Shown one piece after another: positions 10,513-21,523 of a DNA stretch of 64,000 nucleotides. A program made the position numbers and the translations under genes. Source of the stretch: Ashinkailepas kermadecensis (Eukaryota > Arthropoda > Thecostraca > Neolepadidae); assembly GCA_034440615.1 (NCBI GenBank), contig JAOTOM010005134.1, positions 844,501 to 908,500 on the forward strand, written 5' to 3'. A model generated the notes under the pieces. The model saw nothing but the letters and a program-made list of their open reading frames with translations. It was not told where the DNA came from and did not search any database. Each line of letters begins with the position of its first letter. Positions within the stretch are counted from its first letter, which is position 1.

Positions 10513-10659
10513 AGACAGTAGCTCCCTTTATTCCTTTGCAATTTCATTTCGCTCATGGACACCTCATCCTCGTATTTGGTGTGCCTTAACACTCAATATG
10601 AAAATGTGTTTTCTAAATGAGTGTTACTTGACACCCGTGCAGTACCAAATGCACCCATT

Positions 10660-10790
10660 ATGATTACTTGTATGCATTGCGCATGCGCCAACAGAAGTGA
10701 CGGGTGGCGTCTTCGCGCCGCCATTGTTCCCGAACACTCGGATGGAAGCACGACAGGTGAGTTAAATCTGTTATAGCTTGTAACAGAGTT
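10660..10790 (+). promoter_or_regulatory. Promoter-like segment with a possible first coding exon
   Basis: TGCGCATGCGCC near 10678 matches an NRF-1-type site, and GCCGCCATTG near 10718 matches a YY1-type site. ATG at 10742 opens five codons (MEARQ) ending in CAG followed by a consensus donor GTGAGT at 10757. This resembles a housekeeping promoter with a short first exon on the plus strand. No second exon was identified downstream, so it may be a decayed or chance arrangement. Confidence 0.35.
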
Positions 10791-10914
10791 CATATAAAAT
10801 TATACGTTTGGCTGTCCCGTAACTGTAATTGAAATAATCCCGTAAGCCTACCGATAGTAAAAGTGTACCGTAAATGTAACATCACTACCGCCACTAGAAG
10901 GAAGCCAACTTCCG

Positions 10915-11280
10915 CCGTCGAGAAGGTTCTAGAACCGGAGGTGACGTAAAAGGGGCGTACGCGACTCTTCAACCAATGAAAAGCTGGGGTCTGGCCGTGA
11001 GGGGCCGCACGTCGAGCGGCCAGTCAGTCGCTGTTGGACACTCAAGGCGAGCGGACCTGTGTTTGACGGTCCGGCGCGCGCTAACTTCCCACCTAAATTC
11101 GGCCTCTAAATTCATAGAAAAGGCAATATCACGGCTTTCCTTCATAGAAGAAAGTTCTGTACTACGTCTGACTGTCTCGTGTGTTCGTGCGAGTGCTGCA
11201 GTGCAAATACAGGCAGCTGTAAGGACATTGGTACTTTCACAACCGGGGTTATCGAAACGTGAAGTTCATTAGACTATCAC
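10915..11280 (+). promoter_or_regulatory. CpG-rich segment with heat-shock and CRE-type elements
   Basis: GAAGGTTCTAGAA at 10922-10934 is a three-unit heat-shock element (nGAAnnTTCnnGAA). TGACGTAA at 10942, GGGGCG at 10952 and CCAAT at 10973 follow within 55 bp, and an Inr-like CAGTCAGTC lies near 11022. A weaker GAAAGTTC lies at 11150. A 98-codon frame opens with ATG at 10976 and ends at 11272; AATAAA occurs near 11363. The frame has no recognised motif, and its ATG is too close to the boxes to be the obvious product. Confidence 0.35.
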
Positions 11281-12295
11281 TCAAGCCGATATAGGAACTT
11301 TCCTACAAGCTGATTTCGATGTGCTTTGTTCTTAAAATATTATGTATACAAAGCTACAGAGGAATAAATGTCACGGTATAGCTGCCTTTCATAAGTCTAG
11401 TTAGGTGCAATGACAATGCAGCTCATCCCTATTCTGTGCCAATAAGCAAAACATGATGGGTTACTGTTCAGGCTATCTGGACACGGGTGTCGATTTCTAT
11501 ACTTTTGAGGCGCAGCCCTATCACTGGATTTGGTCACTCCATTTTTTAAATGTGTTTAAGCCTCTGATCATGATAAAATGTATGTCATGAATATAGGATC
11601 AGGTAGGCCATGGATGCTTTGGGAAGCCTAGACAGGGACAGTTAAAGGGACACTGGAAGCATGTTCCCTCTGCCCTATGGAAGGTCTCTGGTCAGGAAAA
11701 GCACCTCTCCAGGAAGGCTTGAGTGCACCCCTACCTCAAAATTTTCAACCAGGCATTCCTCTGGGAGAAAGGGCACCCATTTAGTGTGAATGGGTGCACC
11801 CCGCCAAATTTTTCACACTGAGGTGCCACTCCAGGTACTCTCCAAACAAAGTTCCTCCTATGATAATTCCTGGACCCACCCTTGAGCCCAGGTGGGTCCA
11901 TGTTTTTTTTACTGCCTGACCATTCCTCAGCTTTCAACTTTGAAACATTTTCATTCATATGTGCACAGCATTTCATAACATTTTTTTTTTTTAAACTGCA
12001 TCTGCTAATGGAATTGAAATGAAATGGAGCTATTTTAAATGCTAGTAAGATTGCAGTTTAAGGTAATTCTTGAATTTTTGAAGTTTCTCTTTCTAATGCA
12101 ATGTTTATTGATCTTGTTAACATGATGTGACCACTCATTTCCTCCGCAAATGCATCCTTTTCAGTTGGGAGGCAAAATAACACTCAAGAAGGGGCATGTC
12201 ATTGGGTAATATAGCATATAATGTAGCATTCGAAGTAAGGAAAAAAATGTAACATAACCTAATCTAACCTATCTGTACCTTCCATGCAAGAACAC
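11281..12295. other. No gene recognised
   Basis: Mostly unique AT-rich sequence. 11690-11900 has several GTGCACCC / GGGTGCACCCCGCCAAATTT blocks that resemble the GTGCCC-type family. An A/T-rich run lies at 11975-11995. Confidence 0.5.
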
Positions 12296-12299
12296 AAAA

Positions 12300-13590
12300 T
12301 AGGTCTAGTGCCCGACTGGTCACCGAACTGGTGACCGGACTGGTGACCGACATGGTGCTGGTCTGGTGACCGGCCTGGTGACCGGACTGGTGACCGACAT
12401 GGTGCTGGACTGGTGACTGGCCTGGTGCTGGCCCGGTGACCGGCCTGGTGACGACCTGGTGGCCGGACTGGTGACTGGTCTGGTGCCCGACTGGTCACCG
12501 AACTGGTGACCGGCCTGGTGACCGGGCTGGTGACCGACATGGTGCTGGACTGGTGACTGGCCTGGTGCTGGCCCGGTGACCGGCCTGGTGACGACCTGGT
12601 GGCCGGACTGGTGACTGGTCTGGTGCCCGACTGGTCACCGAACTGGTGACCGGCCTGGTGACCGGGCTGGTGACCGACATGGTGCTGGACTGGTGACTGG
12701 CCTGGTGCTGGCCCGGTGACCGGCCTGGTGACGACCTGGTGACCGGACTGGTGACCGGCCTGGTGCTGGTCTGGTGACCGGCCTGGTGACCGGCCTGGTG
12801 ACCGACATGGTGCCGTGTCACCCTGTGGTATGCATTGTCACAAGTACTGTGGGATGCAAGCCTTGGACTGAACGTCAAGTGAACGGCTGGGAGGTCGCGT
12901 GAACTGAGAGGTCACCTTCCTGAGCATTTCGTGGCCCATCCAGGGTGACCTCGTTCACCGCCCCGCGGTGACACGTTGGTGCCGCCTGGTGATCGGCCTG
13001 GTGACCGGCCTGGTGACCGACATGGTGACCGGCCTGGTGACCGGACTGGTGACCGGCCTGGTGCTGGACTGGTGACCGGTCTGGTGCTGGTCTGGTGACC
13101 GGCCTGGTGACCGGACTGGTGACCGGCCTGGTGCTGGACTGGTGACCGGCCTGGTGCTGGTCTGGTGACCGGCCTGGTGCTGGACTGGTGACCGGACTGG
13201 TGACCGGTCTGGTGACCGACCTGGTGCTGGCCTGGTGACCGGACTGGTGACCGACCTGGTGCTGGTCTGGTGACCGGACTGGTGACCGACATGGTGCTGG
13301 ACTGGTGACTGGCCTGGTGCTGGCCCGGTGACCGGCCTGGTGACGACCTGGTGCTGGACTGGTGACCGGACTGGTGACCGGCCTGGTGCTGGTCTGGTGA
13401 CCGGCCTGGTGACCGGCCTGGTGACCGACATGGTGCCGTGTCACCCTGTGGCATGCATTGTCACAAGTACTGTGGGATGCAAGCCTTGGACTGGACGTCA
13501 AGTGAACGGCTGGGAGGTTGCGTGAACTGAGAGGTCACCTTCCTGAGCATTTCGTGGCCCATCCAGGGTGACCTCGTTCACCGCCCCGCG
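12300..13590. repeat. 12-bp minisatellite with higher-order structure
   Basis: The basic unit is CTGGTGACCGGC, mixed with 11-bp CTGGTGCTGGA-type variants. Two blocks, 12308-12812 and 12988-13431, are each followed by a nearly identical spacer of about 160 bp (12806-12966 and 13428-13590), giving a super-period of about 622 bp. Inside the first block, segments starting GACATGGTGCTGGACTGG recur at 12395, 12536 and 12676, a 140-bp intermediate period. Long reverse-strand frames (HQAGHQSGH type) are by-products. Confidence 0.95.
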
Positions 13591-13631
13591 CCGCAGTGAG
13601 CCCCGGTAAACAAGCGTACTGATTGGCCAAC

Positions 13632-13859
13632 TTAAGCCTGTATTTGTCGAACAATTGAGACAGCAGAGCCCGGTAATTCGCCGACGGTTTCCGCGGGAGC
13701 GATGTTTTCCACGCCGTCCAGTAGCTCGGCATGCATACGGAAGCAATGAATCACGTTGTTGAACACATCACGTTTCGCGAGATAGATTGGGTGTGGGGCC
13801 CGAGCCGACTGAGCCCGCGCTCCGCCTCGGTGGTGTTCGGCCTCGGCTGTCATTGTCAT
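13632..13859 (-). CDS. Unrecognised 75-codon open frame
   Basis: Starts at a true ATG and runs MTMTAEAEHHRGG to VRQIQA, ending in a stop. Composition is GC-rich at third positions, unlike nearby AT-rich sequence. It contains KRDVFNNVIHCFRMHAELL, which I do not recognise. It lies next to the 12-bp higher-order array. No splice sites were assigned, and it may be non-coding. Confidence 0.2.
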   Translation of the reverse strand: MTMTAEAEHHRGGARAQSARAPHPIYLAKRDVFNNVIHCFRMHAELLDGVENIAPAETVGELPGSAVSIVRQIQA

Positions 13860-14485
13860 GCAAAACGAAAATCGACGGGGACAGTCGCGTGCGTTCGCCG
13901 ACTCGAAAATTCAGTGGAAGTGGCTTGGATAACACTCACTGGTTTGCCGCCGACACGACTGGCTAAGCCGTACTTTGTGGTGGTGGTAGGGGAGGGACAA
14001 AGGCGACGAATTTCACTCGCGGTTTTTTCTTCTCGTCGCTGCTGTTCAGTTTGAGCTACAAAGCTTGAACAATTGGCGACTTTTTATATATCTTCATTCT
14101 TAAACATCTTGCATGAAAACATGAAATTCTTAACGTGGTCAAAGGCATACCGGATGTCGCGATGCTGGTAGCATGCCCTTAATACTTTGAAGATGGACGG
14201 TTTCATAAATCAAAGTCGTATCCAATGAGGTCCTTTTGTGGAAGATTTAGCTGGTGAATTTTTGATGCACTTGGCTGCCGAACGTCGTAAAATAGACAGA
14301 TGCACACAACGATAACAGCTTTTGGATTTTCAATTATGCGACATGATTAATGGCGGCTACAGGTGAGCGCTTCATGGATGCGCTGGCACTAAGCTGGTTG
14401 TGCATGACGGAAGGCTATGATGATGTCACGTCATTGCCAGTTGTTCGTTTTTACATCATTGATCTTTTCGTACTTAATATTCATG
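13860..14485. other. No gene recognised
   Basis: Unique sequence. ATGGCGGCTACAG followed by GTGAGC at 14350 looks like a start exon plus donor but has no supporting context. Confidence 0.4.
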
Positions 14486-14486
14486 G

Positions 14487-14905
14487 GATGGCGAAGCTCA
14501 CGCCAGAAGACATAGGATGGCGACGTTCACACCAGAAGTTGTAGGATGGCGACGTTCACGCCAGATGTCATAGGATGGCGACGTTCACACTAGAAGTTGT
14601 AGGATGGCGAAGTTCACGCCAGAAGACAGGATGGCGACGTTCACACCAGAAGTTGTAGAATGGCGAAGTTCACGCCAGAAGACATAGGATGGCGACGTTC
14701 ACGCCAGATGTCATAGGATGGCGACGTTCACACCAAAAGTTGTAGGATGGCGAAGTTCACGCCAGAAGACATAGGATGGCGACGTTCACACCAGAAGTTG
14801 TAGGATCGCGAAGTTCACGCCAGAAGACATAGGGTGGCGACGTTCACACCAGAAGTTGTAGGATGGCGACGTTCACGCCAGAAGACATAGGATGGAGACG
14901 TTCAC
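14487..14905. repeat. 29-bp minisatellite
   Basis: About 14 copies of a 29-bp unit with core GATGGCGACGTTCACACCAG. Two variants partly alternate (ending AAGTTGTAG or AAGACATAG). Confidence 0.95.
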
Positions 14906-15054
14906 GCCTCCGGAAGGTTGGGTAATGGACATGAGTAAAATGTATTCGCATTGCTGGAGAGGAATCAGTCTTGCGATTATAGGCTTCCCACATTATTGCG
15001 CCATGCTAACTTCCAGGACTTTCGAATATCCATTTTAGCTCATAAATGTCCAAC

Positions 15055-15310
15055 GAGTTCCTCATTTATTGTGGAATGTTGTGAATCATCGAATTGATAT
15101 GTTCAGAAATATACTACGTGACGTAAATAACAGTGCATTTCCATTGCTTTCCACTGTATTTGCCACTGCAGTAATTTCTGTACAAAACAGAGATATATTA
15201 GGACTTAGATAATCGGCCTTGATGGGTCTTGATGACCTCTTTCGTGAAGAAAAAACAGCCCAGCGTTTCATAACCGCAGGGTTAGACGGCCCAGCAGTAT
15301 GAGGCACTAA
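15055..15310. repeat. Dispersed repeat family B, copy 2
   Basis: Colinear with 6905-7160 through CTCATTTATTGTGGA, CTGCAGTAATTTC, GACCTCTTTCGTGAAG and CAGCAGT. This copy carries extra sequence around 15115-15145. Confidence 0.6.
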
Positions 15311-15715
15311 AGCTAAGCACCATTCTGAAGGTTACGATGGAGGTCATTGGCAGCAATCGACGGTTGTCTGAACATATGCTTCGGCTCATGAAGGGTGCGT
15401 AAGAATGCATTCCCTCATGACGTCTTGTCGGAGTTCCTCAGCTGACCCGGAACCTGGCATTTTCATGCGGAATGCGTGTTGGAAGTTGGCGTGAATGCGG
15501 CGGCAGCTTGCCGATGTTCAGTGATGCGCCCGCAATCGCTGGAAGAGCTAGGCGTGGGAAGGAGAAAAATGTCTGTCACTTGCTGGCCACATGTTCCGAC
15601 TTGTAACCAGCCGGAGACACATGGGAATTCCCAGATTCTCACCAGGGTACCGATCTAAACCTGGTATCCAAAGCACCGATACCGACAATACCCAGGACAA
15701 TGATTCAGCACCAGT
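15311..15715. other. No gene recognised
   Basis: Unique sequence with short frames only. Confidence 0.5.
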
Positions 15716-16295
15716 GTGCTGCCACCGGTGCATTGGGCTGCCACTGATGCTGTGTGTCACTGGCGCAGTGGGCTGTCACTGATGCAGTGGGCCGCCACTG
15801 TTGCAGTGGGCCGCCACTAGTGCAGTGGGCTGCCGCCACTGGTGCAGTGGGCTGCCGCCACTGGTGCAGTGGGCTGCCTCCACTAGTGCAGTGGGCTGCC
15901 ACTGGTGCAGTGGGCCGCCATTGATGTAGTAGGCTGCCACTGGTGCAATGGGCTGCCACTGGTGCAGTGGGGCTACCGGACTGCCATTGCAGGACTGCCA
16001 CTGGTGCATTGAGCTGCCACTGGTGCATTGAGCTGCCACTGGTGCAGTGGGCTGCCGCCACTGGTGCAGTGGGCTGCCTCCACTAGTGCAGTGGGCTGCC
16101 ACTGGTGTAGTGGGCCGCCACTGGTGCAGTAGGCTGCCACTGGTGCAGTAGGCTGCCACTGGTGCAGTGGGCTGCCACTGGTGCAGTAGACTGCCATTGG
16201 TGCAGGACGCTACCACTGGTGCATTGAGCTGCCACTGGTGCAATGGGCTGCCACTGGTGCAGTAGGCTGCCACTGGTGCAGTGGGCTGCCTGCTC
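15716..16295. repeat. 19-bp minisatellite
   Basis: About 30 units of CTGCCACTGGTGCAGTGGG with 22-bp variants (CTGCCGCC insertion). Positions 15934 and 15953 give the 19-bp period. Reverse-strand frames (APVAAHCTSG type) are artefacts. Confidence 0.95.
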
Positions 16296-17300
16296 CCACG
16301 AGAACTCTCTCAGGGCGACAATATGCCCGCATCTTCAGACCAAACGTTCGACAACAGGATCCGGAGTACAGTTGTTTGCCACTTGTCTACGTGGTGTAAG
16401 ATGTCGGTCGGTGAATAGTCATGGCATCTACTGGGTGGTGGTTGATGACTGATGGTACTAAGCGGTGCTGGCATTAGTGTTAGTGGTTATGGATAGCGTT
16501 ACGTTGCTTCCACTCAAGCTCGCCCCCCCCTCCCATCTATAGAGCAGTTGGGCTCCGACTGGGATCCTTAGGCTTCTGTGGCTTGTGATGTCTAGGGAAG
16601 CGTCGTCTTAACCGCCGATATTTGGTTCGAAAGAACAGCTGCTAACTGCACTCCATTGACTAGACTTCCAAACGCCAACGGCCAAAGTGTCGACATAAAC
16701 AGCAAAGCGGCTGTCCGTTCAGAGCAGCGTGACAATCCACCTACGTCGACAACTCTCCGGCCCCTCCCGGAGCGCCGGAGACTTCCGCACATCGTTGACC
16801 AGTGGCCGCGCCATGTAACCCGCCACACCCGGCGGAAGTCACGAGCGGCTGTCAGCCGGCCGTTGATGCATAGACGCTGGCTCAGCAGCTCGGCGTGCCG
16901 TACCAGCTACTGCGATGTGGTGGGACAGCGGCTGGCAAGTTAGAACATTGTCAACAGTTAATCGGACAAGTTGGATTAAAAGTGATATGGCTCAAGATGA
17001 TATATTCATCGGAAAAGAACACAAACGATATATTTCAGGCTCAACGTCTGCATCAGGGTGACAAGTAAGATATTAAACAAATATATGAAGCAGAGGGTTT
17101 TAAAATTTTCAAATCGACACGTGACATAAGATCTACCACCCACTACAGGCTGGTGACAAAAGTTTCGCACCGATACCTCAATAACGTGGAGTTTTGTCGT
17201 AGAGAAACGTGGAGGGCGTCACTAAATCCACTAAATGTGTCACTAACCGTCACTAAATGCGTCACTAAATCCATATCTTTTCAACCGAGAGCTCACTAGC
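16296..17300. other. No gene recognised
   Basis: 16600-16940 is GC-rich with overlapping frames of 80-95 codons and no motif. 16960-17300 may be the 5' part of the Penelope-like element that follows. A triple GTCACTAAAT/GCGTCACTAAAT repeat lies at 17216-17274. Confidence 0.45.
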
Positions 17301-17304
17301 ATGG

Positions 17305-18480
17305 ATGTTGAAACGCTCTCCCGTGTTTGAAGTTCTTCGCGGGAAAAACAACCGTGACCTGCTTGACATTATCAAATCGAACTACGGCTGCCAGGATGGT
17401 AAGTTGGACAAAGGCTTCAAACAAGGAGTGTCTGCAGCACACACTAGCGGCAGCAGCGGCGGCAGCGGCGGCCCTGAAAGCGCTGCCAAGGCGGTACATG
17501 CAAGCTCTGCGTGGACGGAAGCAAGACACGCATATTTTAATTACAAGTTCAGACAAAGGTGGCGCTGTAGTTCTAGTAAGCACTGATGACTACAAGAAAA
17601 AGATGAAAGACATTTTCTCAGATGCGGCAACTTGCCATCAGGCCAACCAAGGGACTGCGAAGAAAGAGTCAAATAGGTTCAACAAGGAGGTCATGCGGAC
17701 GCTGAAGAAGTTGCAGCAGGGCAAACAGTTATCATATCTGTTGGAGGAGAACCCCAAGGCGCCCAACATAAGGGGTTCTGCCAAAACGGCCGAGTTCCCA
17801 ATGCGTCCCATCACTTCCGGGATAGGGAGGACGGACTCACGAATGTTCCTGCAAAATATCTTTCTAACGCACTAGGATTAATGAGTGATTGTCATGTGAA
17901 ACAAATTTTGGCGACTTTCTGAATAGGATTAGAGATAAGGAAGAAGGTGGCATGAAGCTGGATAGTCTGGATGTGAAGTCAATCTTCAATAATGTCCCCA
18001 TGGAGGTAGTCACGAGGATGCTGGATGTGGTTAACATATACTTCTTCCTCACCTTCACCTGGAGATGATTTCGTTGAACTCGTAGAGCTGCGTGTTAGAT
18101 ACAGTGTTTTTTTTTTAATGTTTGGGGGATGAGCGTGAACAAGTGAAAGGTCTCATGAAGGAGTCACCGCTTGGAGCGGTTCTCGCAAGCCTGTCTATGG
18201 AAACACTAGAGGTGGACCATTTCCATCAGATGCTTGGTGATGGATGCTTTTGGGCGAGATATGCAGACGATTGCTTCATGATTGCACCGCAACACACTGA
18301 CCTCGAGGCAATAGTAAGCAGAATGAACCACGTGCACACACGCTCATCACATTTACTCTGGAGGTAGAGAGAAAAGGTAAACCGCCTTTCCTGAATATCA
18401 TGATCTCAGAATTGAGGGGAACCTGACATTCGCAGTATTTCGAAAGCCCGCTGCAAATTTGGCGAACAAACAACGGCGCT
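17305..18480 (+). pseudogene. Penelope-like element reverse transcriptase, decayed
   Basis: Three frame segments follow the order of a Penelope-like reverse transcriptase. They are FEVLRGKNNRDLLDIIKSNY, then ILITSSDKGGAVVLVSTDDY (the KADKGGAVVI block typical of the group) with MRPITSGIGRTDSRM, then SLDVKSIFNNVPMEV (motif A, near 17968). After these come KESPLGAVLASLSMETLE (motif B) and FWARYADDCFMI (catalytic YADD, near 18252), followed by PPFLNI. The first frame break falls in a GCAGCGGCGGC microsatellite near 17440-17475, and others follow near 17875 and 18110. No GIY-YIG endonuclease is seen before the next tandem array, so the 3' part is missing or replaced. Confidence 0.85.
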
Positions 18481-18540
18481 GAGGGCTGCTGTTTTTCTGC
18501 CTTCTCGAAACATCCTCAGGTAGGCATGGGTAGTTACGAG

Positions 18541-18940
18541 GGTACGAGGGTCTCTCGGATATGGGCGGCCACTATGGTATCCGGATCTCTCGGGTATGGG
18601 CGGCCACTAGGGTACTCGGGTCTCCCGGGTATGAGTGGACTGGGCTACTCGGGTCACTCGGGTGTGGGTGGTCACTAGAGTACTCGGGCCTCTCGAGTAT
18701 GGGCGACCACTATGGATCTCGGGTCTCTCGGGTATGGGTGATCTGGGATACTCGGGTCTCTCGGGTATGGACGGCCACTAGGGTCCTCAGATCTCTCGGG
18801 TATGGGTGTTCACTAGAGTGCTCGGGTCTGTCGGGCATGGGTGGTCACTGAGGTACTCGGGTCTCTCGGTCATAGGCCGCTATTAGGGCGCTCGAGTCCC
18901 TCAGGTATCGACGGTCACCAGGGTACTGGGGCCTCATTAC
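18541..18940. repeat. Irregular 33-40-bp minisatellite
   Basis: About ten to eleven copies built from CTCGGGTATGGGCGGCCACT and TAGGGTACTCGGGTCT with variable spacing. It adjoins the truncated end of the Penelope-like relic. Confidence 0.85.
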
Positions 18941-19790
18941 ACGTTAACACGTTAAAGTTCACGTGACTGACGAGGATAGTCAATCGGGAGGCCATAAGCA
19001 GCCGTTAATCGATGGAGAGGTGCGCAGTCCAAACTGGTCCAACGAAGGTACGTAGCTTATCCTAACTTGTAGGAGTCGAAATAGCTGTCAGTAATAACCA
19101 AACAGCACCAATGCATCACGCACCGTGAACGATAGGCTATGTCGCCATTTCAAAGCCTGCCTCTTGTAAAACATTATCCACGCCATTGGTGGCTGTAGTT
19201 TGAGACCGACTAACACAATTTACATGCCGTCATCGTGATGGTGGATGATGCACGGCTCAATAGGCGTGCTGAGGCATGCGAATATCTACTATAACAGCGT
19301 AGCATAATAGCAGCAAAATAAAAATAATAGCAACAGGACGCATTCGCGGGCAAGAGACGGGCGATATTTACCATGCCCGCATTGTGTTATTTGTTCGATT
19401 TTGGACGGCGTTGAAACGTTGCTGCAATACACGGCGTCTCTTCGTGTAGCTATTATGGCTGTACGAACGCTATGTTCGCTAGACAAACATCAAGCGTCCT
19501 GCCTAGGTTGTAAATAACAGGGAAGTCCCTCCCATGTTGTATCCGGCAGATTTTCATTTGATATGCTTTTCTACATTATTTCCGAATCAATTCCTCAGCA
19601 GCAGCATGGAAGGGCTCATTCTCGCAGGGAAACACTGTTTTCCGTCCATTACCCAGTGACACCTTAGGGGGAGGTCGCCCGTGGGGCGGTTTTCTATTGA
19701 TCACTGGAAAACGGCACACGGAACCGCTCCGACGTATGGCATGACCGTCGTACATCCTTGTGGATCCTCCAGTTATAGTATTGGTCGGGG
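18941..19790. other. No gene recognised
   Basis: Unique sequence; no motif or array. ACACGTTAACACGTTAA near 18941 is a small repeat. Confidence 0.5.
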
Positions 19791-19794
19791 GATG

Positions 19795-20075
19795 TCAAGC
19801 TACAGTAATATAGCGTAATCAGGTCTATAATGTCAACACCATAACGTGATCAGGTCTATAATATCAGCACTATAACGTCATCAAATGTATAAGGTCAGTA
19901 CCATAACGTGATCAGGTCTATAATGCCAGCATTATAACGTGATCAGGTCTATAATGTCAGCACCATAACGTGATCAGGTCTATAATGTCAACACCATAAC
20001 GTGATCAGCTATGCAATGTCAGCACTACAGCACGTGATCAGGTCTATGATGTTGTCTATGATGATCTATGATGAT
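19795..20075. repeat. 31-bp minisatellite, left part
   Basis: Seven or eight copies with core CATAACGTGATCAGGTCTAT. Positions 19821, 19852, 19883 and 19914 give the 31-bp period. The same unit resumes at 24588, on the other side of the CR1-like LINE. Confidence 0.95.
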
Positions 20076-20558
20076 CTCATAGTTGCCGCCAGGTGTCAAG
20101 GTGGAAACACGTCGTTGTGGAGCTCCTACTTACCAGATAAGTCGTTGCATAACAGGGCAGTTTACTAGACTAAACTGCATATAGGTATTTAGCAATTACT
20201 TCTGGGCATATATTAGCATAGTTTTTAACTAATAAACATTTTTTAACAAGTAGATTATACTATTTCAATCTAGCGAGGCTGCCCAGCGCCATTTTGTCGT
20301 AGGGTTTTTATCTGTCTTTGTCTACTGTGTCAGTGTTTTCAGCTATTTATTAAATTTGTGGCAGCTGTTTAGCGAGTGCTTTCTTCTTTCTTGTAAAAAC
20401 CACCATCAATTTTCAGCACAGCGATTACCCTGTAAGTGCTGCATAGTTAGGAACTAGCATACACCTAAGCTTTGTCAGTTATTTTATCTGCTCTGTTATT
20501 TTGTAAATCATTTTGCAGCAAGTTACTTTTCAATCTAAATCTAGAAATAGCCTGTAGG

Positions 20559-21515
20559 ATGGTTTCAACCAGGATACAGGCACTAGAGGAGGAGGTTAGG
20601 GCGCTTAAGGCAGAGCTTTCCCAGCTCAGGGCTGCCCTTGCTGCAAAGGGTGACCGAGAAAAGGAAACATGTAGGGGTCAGTCTGTAGCTGGGGCATCCT
20701 ATGCCCAGGTGGTCGCTGGCCACCAGGTAACTGAGGCTTCCCCTGCTGTGGAGGTGGCAGAGATATCTGTGGAGAGAAGTGCTCCTAGTGAACAGAATAT
20801 TTATAGTTGTAGCTCACAGGGGCAGTGGTTTAAAGTCAGGGGGTGGAGAATTTGGAGGCGTGAGCCTAAGAAAGGGGGCAGTGAATGGCAGGTGGCAGGT
20901 GGTAGGAGTGGAAGGAAACCTAGCCAAGCAGCTCAACAGGCAGGCATAGCAACATCGAATAGGTTTCAGGCATTGGAGGACTGCCCCCAGGATAGCAGCA
21001 AGGATAGCAGCAAGGAGAAAGTGCTAGTTGTAGGAGACTCTCGTGTGCGGCATTTAGATAGGGTATTCTGCAAAGGTCGTAGAGGCAGGAGGTGCATCAC
21101 CAGGCCTGGTGCCAAGGTCAAAGAGCTGGTCCCAGTGGTGGCACAGGCCACAAGTGAGAACCAGTTTAGTGCAGTTGTAGTGCAGGTAGGAGTGAATAAC
21201 ATAGGTCCTGCTAGGCGTGAGGAGCTGCTGCAGGACTACAGGGCCCTTCTGGCCACCCTGAAGCAAAGTGAAAGCAGAGTTATTGTGATGGCTATTCTGC
21301 CCAGGGCTGGAGTCTCCCTTGAGTGGAGCTCTAGGGCACTGGCAGCCAATGCCAGGGTAGGTAGGCTCTCCAATGAGTTCGGTTTGACCTTTGTTGACAA
21401 GTGGTGCAGGTTTTATGGCTCATGGAACCTCTATCAAAGGGACGGCCTGCACTTCTCCGAGAAGGGGGTGCAAGTGTTAAGTAAGGTATATGAGCATGTC
21501 CTTCAGGGAAACTAG
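20559..21515 (+). CDS. CR1-like LINE ORF1 protein with SGNH-type esterase domain
   Basis: I start at the ATG at 20559; the open frame extends 87 bases upstream but without an ATG. The 318-residue product opens with a leucine-heptad coiled coil (IQALEEEVRALKAELSQLRA). A polar linker follows, then a C-terminal hydrolase domain with the block VLVVGDSRVRHLD (Gly-Asp-Ser nucleophile), VVVQVGVNNIG (oxyanion Gly and Asn) and DGLHFSEKG (catalytic Asp-His). These are the SGNH landmarks of CR1 ORF1 proteins, thought to help RNP and membrane or lipid contacts. The frame is intact, in contrast to ORF2 eight bases downstream, suggesting a fairly recent copy. Confidence 0.85.
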   Translation: MVSTRIQALEEEVRALKAELSQLRAALAAKGDREKETCRGQSVAGASYAQVVAGHQVTEASPAVEVAEISVERSAPSEQNIYSCSSQGQWFKVRGWRIWRREPKKGGSEWQVAGGRSGRKPSQAAQQAGIATSNRFQALEDCPQDSSKDSSKEKVLVVGDSRVRHLDRVFCKGRRGRRCITRPGAKVKELVPVVAQATSENQFSAVVVQVGVNNIGPARREELLQDYRALLATLKQSESRVIVMAILPRAGVSLEWSSRALAANARVGRLSNEFGLTFVDKWCRFYGSWNLYQRDGLHFSEKGVQVLSKVYEHVLQGN

Positions 21516-21523
21516 ATAATGGG

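Noticed and set aside
12300..13435. Nuclear-receptor half-sites (TGACC) repeated every 12 bp
   Set aside because: The motif is simply part of the 12-bp satellite unit.
16960..17080. Hammerhead ribozyme upstream of the Penelope-like element (minus-strand CTGATG...GAAA)
   Set aside because: The core has C for the required A after CTGATG, stem II is at most two or three pairs, and the strand is opposite to the element.
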